In this document: positions 58,231-64,000 of the stretch, piece after piece
Layout: the number at the start of each line of letters is the position of its first letter
Position numbering within the stretch: the first letter of the stretch is position 1
Origin: Zeus faber
Taxonomy: Eukaryota; Chordata; Actinopteri; Zeiformes; Zeidae
Direction of reading: 5' to 3'
DNA: 64,000 bases
Assembly: GCA_960531495.1 (NCBI GenBank)
Contig: OY482861.1
Span: 2,976,001 to 3,040,000, forward strand
The notes under the pieces: generated by a model
Database searches by the model: none
What the model saw: the letters and a program-made list of their open reading frames with translations, nothing else
What the model was told of the DNA's origin: nothing
Made by a program: the position numbers and the translations under genes

Positions 58231-61200
58231 CAGACAGTGTAAATACAATGATAAACTAGTATGTGCTGCTAAAGTGTTGTTTGCCAACCAGTTTTAGGCC
58301 CATATAAAATGTATTTTTCGAGTTATGATCATTTTCCGAACTTTGGACCGTTTGCTGTCTAGCTGAATTAGAGAAACACCGAACCATTGTCTCTTTGTAG
58401 GCGCATGATTTAGAATGCTGCAGTACACCATATAACTTTAATGAATATGAGGAACTATTATGTGCTTCTTAAGTCTTTCTCAAAGACAGTTTAAATACAA
58501 TGATAAACTAGTATGTGCTGCTAAAGTGTTGTTTGTCAACCAGTTTTAGGCCCATATAAAATGTATTTTTCGAGTTCTGATAATTTTCATCAAAGTCTAC
58601 ACATGTGGGAAAAAATGCATTTTAAGCCGATTTTAACGTCGATTTGGCGGAACGGTTAAACGCTTCAGTCATTACTCTATGTGACAGTGTCAGACAGTTT
58701 AAATACAATGATAAACTAGTATGTGCTGCTAAAGTGTTGTTTGTCAAACAGTTTTAGGTCCATATAAAATGTATTTTTCGAGTTATGATCATTTTCAGAA
58801 CTTTGGACGATTTGCTGTCTAGCTGAATTAGAGAAACACCGAACAATTGTCTCTTTGTAGGTGCATGATTTTGAATGCTGCAGTACACCATATAACTTTA
58901 ATTAATATGAGGAACAATTATGTGCTTCTTAAGTCTTTCTCAAAGACAGTTTAAATACAATGATAAACTAGTATGTGCAGCTAAAGTCTTGTTTGTCAAC
59001 CAGTTTTAGGCCCATATAAAATGTATTTTTCGAGTTATGATAATTTTCATCAATGTCTACACGTGGGAAAAAACGCATTTTCAGTCGATTTAAACGTCGA
59101 TTTGGCGGAACGGTTAAACGCTTCAGTCATTACTCTATGTGACAGTGTCAGTCAGTTTAAATACAATGATGAACTAGTATGTGCTGCTAAAGTCTTGTTT
59201 GTCAACCAGTTTTAGGCCCATATAAAATGTATTTTTCGAGTTCAGATAATTTTCATCAAAGTCTACACGTGGGAAAAAACGCATTTTCAGTCGATTTAAA
59301 CGTCGATTTGGCGGAACGGTTAAACACTTCAGCCATTACTCTATGTGACAGTGTCAGACAGTTTAAATACAATGATAAACTAGTATGTGCTGCTAAAGTC
59401 TTGTTTGTCAACCAGTTTTAGGCCCAAATAAAATGTATTTTTCGAGTTCTGATAATTTTCCGAACTTTGGACCGTTTGCTGTCTAGCTGAATTAGAGAAA
59501 CACCGAACCATTGTCTCTTTGTAGGCGCATGATTCAGAATACTGCAGTACAGCATAGAAATTTAATTAATATGATGAACTATTATGTGCTTCTTAAGTGT
59601 TTCTCACAGAGTTCTAGGCCCATCTAACATGTATTTGTGGAGTTATGATCATTTTCAGAACTTTGGACGATTTGCTGTCGAGCTGAATTAGAGAAACACC
59701 GAACCATTGTCTCTTTGTAGGTGAATGATTCAGAATGCTGCAGTACACCATATAACTTTAATTAATATGAGGAACAATTATTTTGCTTCTTAAGTCTTTC
59801 TCAAAGACAGTTTAAATACAATGATGAACTAGTATGTGCTGCTTATGTCTTGTTTGTCAACCAGTTTTAGGCCCATATAAAATGTATTTTTCGAGTTCTG
59901 ATAATTTTCATCAAAGTCTACACATGTGGGAAAAAATGCATTTTCAGCTGATTTTAACGTCGATTTGGTGGAACGGTTAAACGCTTCAGTCATTACTCTA
60001 TGTGACAGTGTCAGACAGTTTAAATACAATGATAAACTAGTATGTGCTGCTAAAGTTTTGTTTGTCAGCCAGTTTTAGGCCCTTATAAAATGTATTTTTC
60101 GAGTTATGATCATTTTCAGAACTTTGGACGATTTGCTGTCGAGCTGAATTAGAGAAACACCGAACCATTGTCTCTTTGTAGGTGAATGATTCAGAATGCT
60201 GCAGTACAGCATAGAAATTTAATTAATATGATGAACTATTATGTGCTTCTTAAGTGTTTCTCACAGAGTTCTAGGCCCATCTAACATGTATTTGTGGAGA
60301 TATGATCATATTCAGAACTTTGGACGATTTGCTGTCTAGTTGAATTAGAGAAACACCGAACAATTGTTTCTTTGTAGGTGCATGATTCAGTATACTGCAG
60401 TACAGCATAGAAATTTAATTAATATGATGAACTATTATGTGCTTCTTAAGTGTTTCTCACAGAGTTCTAGGCCCATCTAACATGTATTTGTGGAGTTATG
60501 ATCATATTCAGAACTTTGGACGATTTGCTGTCGAGCTGAATTAGAGAAACACCGAACCATTGTCTCTTTGTAGGTGAATGATTCAGAATGCTGCAGTACA
60601 CCATATAACTTTAATTAATATGAGGAGCAATTATTTTGCTTCTTAAGTCTTTCTCAAAGACAGTTTAAATACAATGATAAAATAGTATGTGCAGCTAAAG
60701 TCTTGTTTGTCAACCAGTTTTAGGCCCATATAAAATGTATTTTTCGAGTTCTGATAATTTTCATCAAATTCTACACATGTGGGAAAAAACGCATTTTCAG
60801 TCGATTTAAACGTCGAAAAGGCGAATCGGTTAAACGCTTCAGTCATTACTCCATGTGACAGTGTCAGACAATTTAAATACAATGATGAACTAGTATGTGC
60901 TGCTAAAGTGTTGTTTGTCAACCAGTTTTAGGCTCATATAAAATGTATTTTTCGAGTTCTGATAATTTTCATCAAAGTCTACACATGTGGGAAAAAATGC
61001 ATTTTAAGCCGATTTTAACGTCGATTTGGTGGAACGGTTAAACGCTTCAGTCATTACTCTATGTGACAGTGTCAGACAGTTTAAATACAATGATCAACTA
61101 GTATGTGCTGCTAAAGTGTTGTTTGTCAAACAGTTTTAGGTCCATATAAAATGTATTTTTCGAGTTATGATCATTTTCAGAAGTTTGGACGATTTGCTGT

Positions 61201-64000
61201 CTAGCTGAATTAGAGAAACACCGAACAATTGTCTCTTTGTAGGTGCATGATTTTGAATGCTGCAGTACACCATATAACTTTAATTAATATGAGGAACAAT
61301 TATGTGCTTCTTAAGTCTTTCTCAAAGACAGTTTAAATACAATGATAAACTAGTATGTGCAGCTAAAGTCTTGTTTGTCAACCAGTTTTAGGCCCATATA
61401 AAATGTATTTTTCGAGTTATGATAATTTTCATCAATGTCTACACGTGGGAAAAAACGCATTTTCAGTCGATTTAAACGTCGATTTGGCGGAACGGTTAAA
61501 CGCTTCAGTCATTACTCTATGTGACAGTGTCAGTCAGTTTAAATACAATGATGAACTAGTATGTGCTGCTAAAGTCTTGTTTGTCAACCAGTTTTAGGCC
61601 CATATAAAATGTATTTTTCGAGTTCAGATAATTTTCATCAAAGTCTACACGTGGGAAAAAACGCATTTTCAGTCGATTTAAACGTCGATTTGGCGGAACG
61701 GTTAAACACTTCAGTCATTACTCTATGTGACAGTGTCAGACAGTTTAAATACAATGATAAACTAGTATGTGCTGCTAAAGTCTTGTTTGTCAACCAGTTT
61801 TAGGCCCAAATAAAATGTATTTTTCGAGTTCTGATAATTTTCATCAAAGTCTACACGTGAGAAAAAACGCATTTTCAGCCGATTTAAACGTCGAAAAGGC
61901 GAATCGGTTGAACGCTTCAGTCATTACTCCTTGTGACAGTGTCAGAAAGTGTAAATACAATGATAAACTAGTATGTGCTGCTAAAGTGTTGTTTGCCAAC
62001 CAGTTTTAGGCCCATATAAAATGTATTTTTCGAGTTATGATCATTTTCCGAACTTTGGACCGTTTGCTGTCTAGCTGAATTAGAGAAACACCGAACCATT
62101 GTCTCTTTGTAGGCGCATGATTTAGAATGCTGCAGTACACCATATAACTTTAATGAATATGAGGAACTATTATGTGCTTCTTAAGTCTTTCTCAAAGACA
62201 GTTTAAATACAATGATAAACTAGTATGTGCTGCTAAAGTGTTGTTTGTCAACCAGTTTTAGGCCCATATAAAATGTATTTTTCGAGTTCTGATAATTTTC
62301 ATCAAAGTCTACACATGTGGGAAAAAATGCATTTTAAGCCGATTTTAACGTCGATTTGGCGGAACGGTTAAACGCTTCAGTCATTACTCTATGTGACAGT
62401 GTCAGACAGTTTAAATACAATGATAAACTAGTATGTGCTGCTAAAGTGTTGTTTGTCAAACAGTTTTAGGTCCATATAAAATGTATTTTTCGAGTTATGA
62501 TCATTTTCAGAACTTTGGACGATTTGCTGTCTAGCTGAATTAGAGAAACACCGAACAATTGTCTCTTTGTAGGTGCATGATTTTGAATGCTGCAGTACAC
62601 CATATAACTTTAATTAATATGAGGAACAATTATGTGCTTCTTAAGTCTTTCTCAAAGACAGTTTAAATACAATGATAAACTAGTATGTGCAGCTAAAGTC
62701 TTGTTTGTCAACCAGTTTTAGGCCCATATAAAATGTATTTTTCGAGTTATGATAATTTTCATCAATGTCTACACGTGGGAAAAAACGCATTTTCAGTCGA
62801 TTTAAACGTCGATTTGGCGGAACGGTTAAACGCTTCAGTCATTACTCTATGTGACAGTGTCAGTCAGTTTAAATACAATGATGAACTAGTATGTGCTGCT
62901 AAAGTCTTGTTTGTCAACCAGTTTTAGGCCCATATAAAATGTATTTTTCGAGTTCAGATAATTTTCATCAAAGTCTACACGTGGGAAAAAACGCATTTTC
63001 AGTCGATTTAAACGTCGATTTGGCGGAACGGTTAAACACTTCAGCCATTACTCTATGTGACAGTGTCAGACAGTTTAAATACAATGATAAACTAGTATGT
63101 GCTGCTAAAGTCTTGTTTGTCAACCAGTTTTAGGCCCAAATAAAATGTATTTTTCGAGTTCTGATAATTTTCCGAACTTTGGACCGTTTGCTGTCTAGCT
63201 GAATTAGAGAAACACCGAACCATTGTCTCTTTGTAGGCGCATGATTCAGAATACTGCAGTACAGCATAGAAATTTAATTAATATGATGAACTATTATGTG
63301 CTTCTTAAGTGTTTCTCACAGAGTTCTAGGCCCATCTAACATGTATTTGTGGAGTTATGATCATTTTCAGAACTTTGGACGATTTGCTGTCGAGCTGAAT
63401 TAGAGAAACACCGAACCATTGTCTCTTTGTAGGTGAATGATTCAGAATGCTGCAGTACACCATATAACTTTAATTAATATGAGGAACAATTATTTTGCTT
63501 CTTAAGTCTTTCTCAAAGACAGTTTAAATACAATGATGAACTAGTATGTGCTGCTTATGTCTTGTTTGTCAACCAGTTTTAGGCCCATATAAAATGTATT
63601 TTTCGAGTTCTGATAATTTTCATCAAAGTCTACACATGTGGGAAAAAATGCATTTTCAGCTGATTTTAACGTCGATTTGGTGGAACGGTTAAACGCTTCA
63701 GTCATTACTCTATGTGACAGTGTCAGACAGTTTAAATACAATGATAAACTAGTATGTGCTGCTAAAGTTTTGTTTGTCAGCCAGTTTTAGGCCCTTATAA
63801 AATGTATTTTTCGAGTTATGATCATTTTCAGAACTTTGGACGATTTGCTGTCGAGCTGAATTAGAGAAACACCGAACCATTGTCTCTTTGTAGGTGAATG
63901 ATTCAGAATGCTGCAGTACAGCATAGAAATTTAATTAATATGATGAACTATTATGTGCTTCTTAAGTGTTTCTCACAGAGTTCTAGGCCCATCTAACATG
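58231..64000. repeat. Satellite higher-order repeat, 3712-bp period, continuing past the window
   Basis: 58231-60288 recurs as 61943-64000 at a constant 3712-bp offset. Monomer order and variants agree, including the A unit starting 59021 against 62733 and the C joint ending CTAACATG at 60288 against 64000. The second copy is cut by the window end. Confidence 0.88.

Larger units (their letters stand above)
38031..64000. repeat. Large satellite array of A (206 bp) and B (252 bp) monomers
   Basis: The array is continuous from TTACTCTGTGTGACAG to the window end. Every unit can be anchored at ATGTATTTTTCGAGTT. Successive anchors at 38793, 39045, 39251, 39503, 39709, 39915, 40121, 40374 and 40580 give spacings 252, 206, 252, 206, 206, 206, 253 and 206. 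Both monomers share a ~110-bp core (CAGTTTAAATACAATGAT through CCAGTTTTAGGCCCATATAA to the anchor) and carry different middles. Units at the left edge (38031-38340) are the most diverged, as usual at satellite margins. The array extends past the window. Confidence 0.97.

Noticed and set aside
38031-64000. About sixty short frames (64-97 codons) on both strands of the satellite
   Set aside because: They repeat with the monomer, occur on both strands, and the plus frame is lost in every unit with the 2-base-longer CACATGTGGG form. Satellite, not genes.
38031-64000. CRISPR-like array
   Set aside because: Regular repeats are present, but the whole 206/252-bp unit is conserved with no unique spacers, and the context is eukaryotic.

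Overview
The window is eukaryotic and repeat-dominated, most likely from a teleost fish. The evidence is an L2-type LINE with the fish-style 3' tail, a sushi-like Ty3/gypsy element, a gamma/epsilon-like endogenous retrovirus (ERV), hAT debris, CA microsatellites and a large AT-rich satellite. No intact cellular gene is visible in 64 kb. Nearly everything readable is a mobile-element remnant, a tandem array or a decayed gene, which suggests a low-constraint (pericentromeric, subtelomeric or otherwise heterochromatic) region. That placement is inference.

Layout: (1) 1-11.11 kb is a GAAAGATT/GAAAGAAAGATT simple-sequence array with an internal ~831-bp higher-order period. It is interrupted at 1256-3731 by a minus-strand L2 LINE that has lost its reverse transcriptase but keeps an endonuclease frame. 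(2) 11427-13830 is a Ty3/gypsy element bounded by a 5-bp GTACA target duplication; gag is almost whole, protease is gone, and pol stops inside RT where it joins a 5'-truncated 3' LTR. (3) 14-20.6 kb holds a GC-rich patch and then a decayed plus-strand multi-exon gene (Myb/SANT-like exon followed by a GDSHLR-type SGNH-hydrolase-like domain). Its introns contain a foldback element flanked by direct repeats and a short L2 3' tail. (4) 20.8-31.5 kb carries minus-strand retroviral material: an integrase/env-junction scrap (20.9-21.5 kb) and a large ERV remnant (22.9-31.5 kb) with a tRNA-Trp primer binding site, gag, protease, RT, RNase H, integrase and a mostly deleted env. It lies between copies of one interspersed repeat family (21.65-22.8 and 31.8-32.5 kb). 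(5) 32.5-38 kb has a LINE fragment, a hAT transposase tail with a terminal repeat, two weak exon candidates, and an isolated 44-bp scrap of the satellite lying beyond. (6) 38031-64000 is one continuous satellite array made of two related monomers, A (206 bp) and B (252 bp), plus a 196-bp B derivative. Its higher-order organisation includes a 2401-bp tandem duplication, a 3712-bp period running off the window, and one aberrant palindromic junction.

There is no operon-like cooperation between genes here. The story is mobile-element invasion, internal deletion into non-autonomous forms, and tandem amplification. Frameshifts and stops are reported as seen and no repaired reading frame is given. 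Family names rest on motif recognition without database searches.
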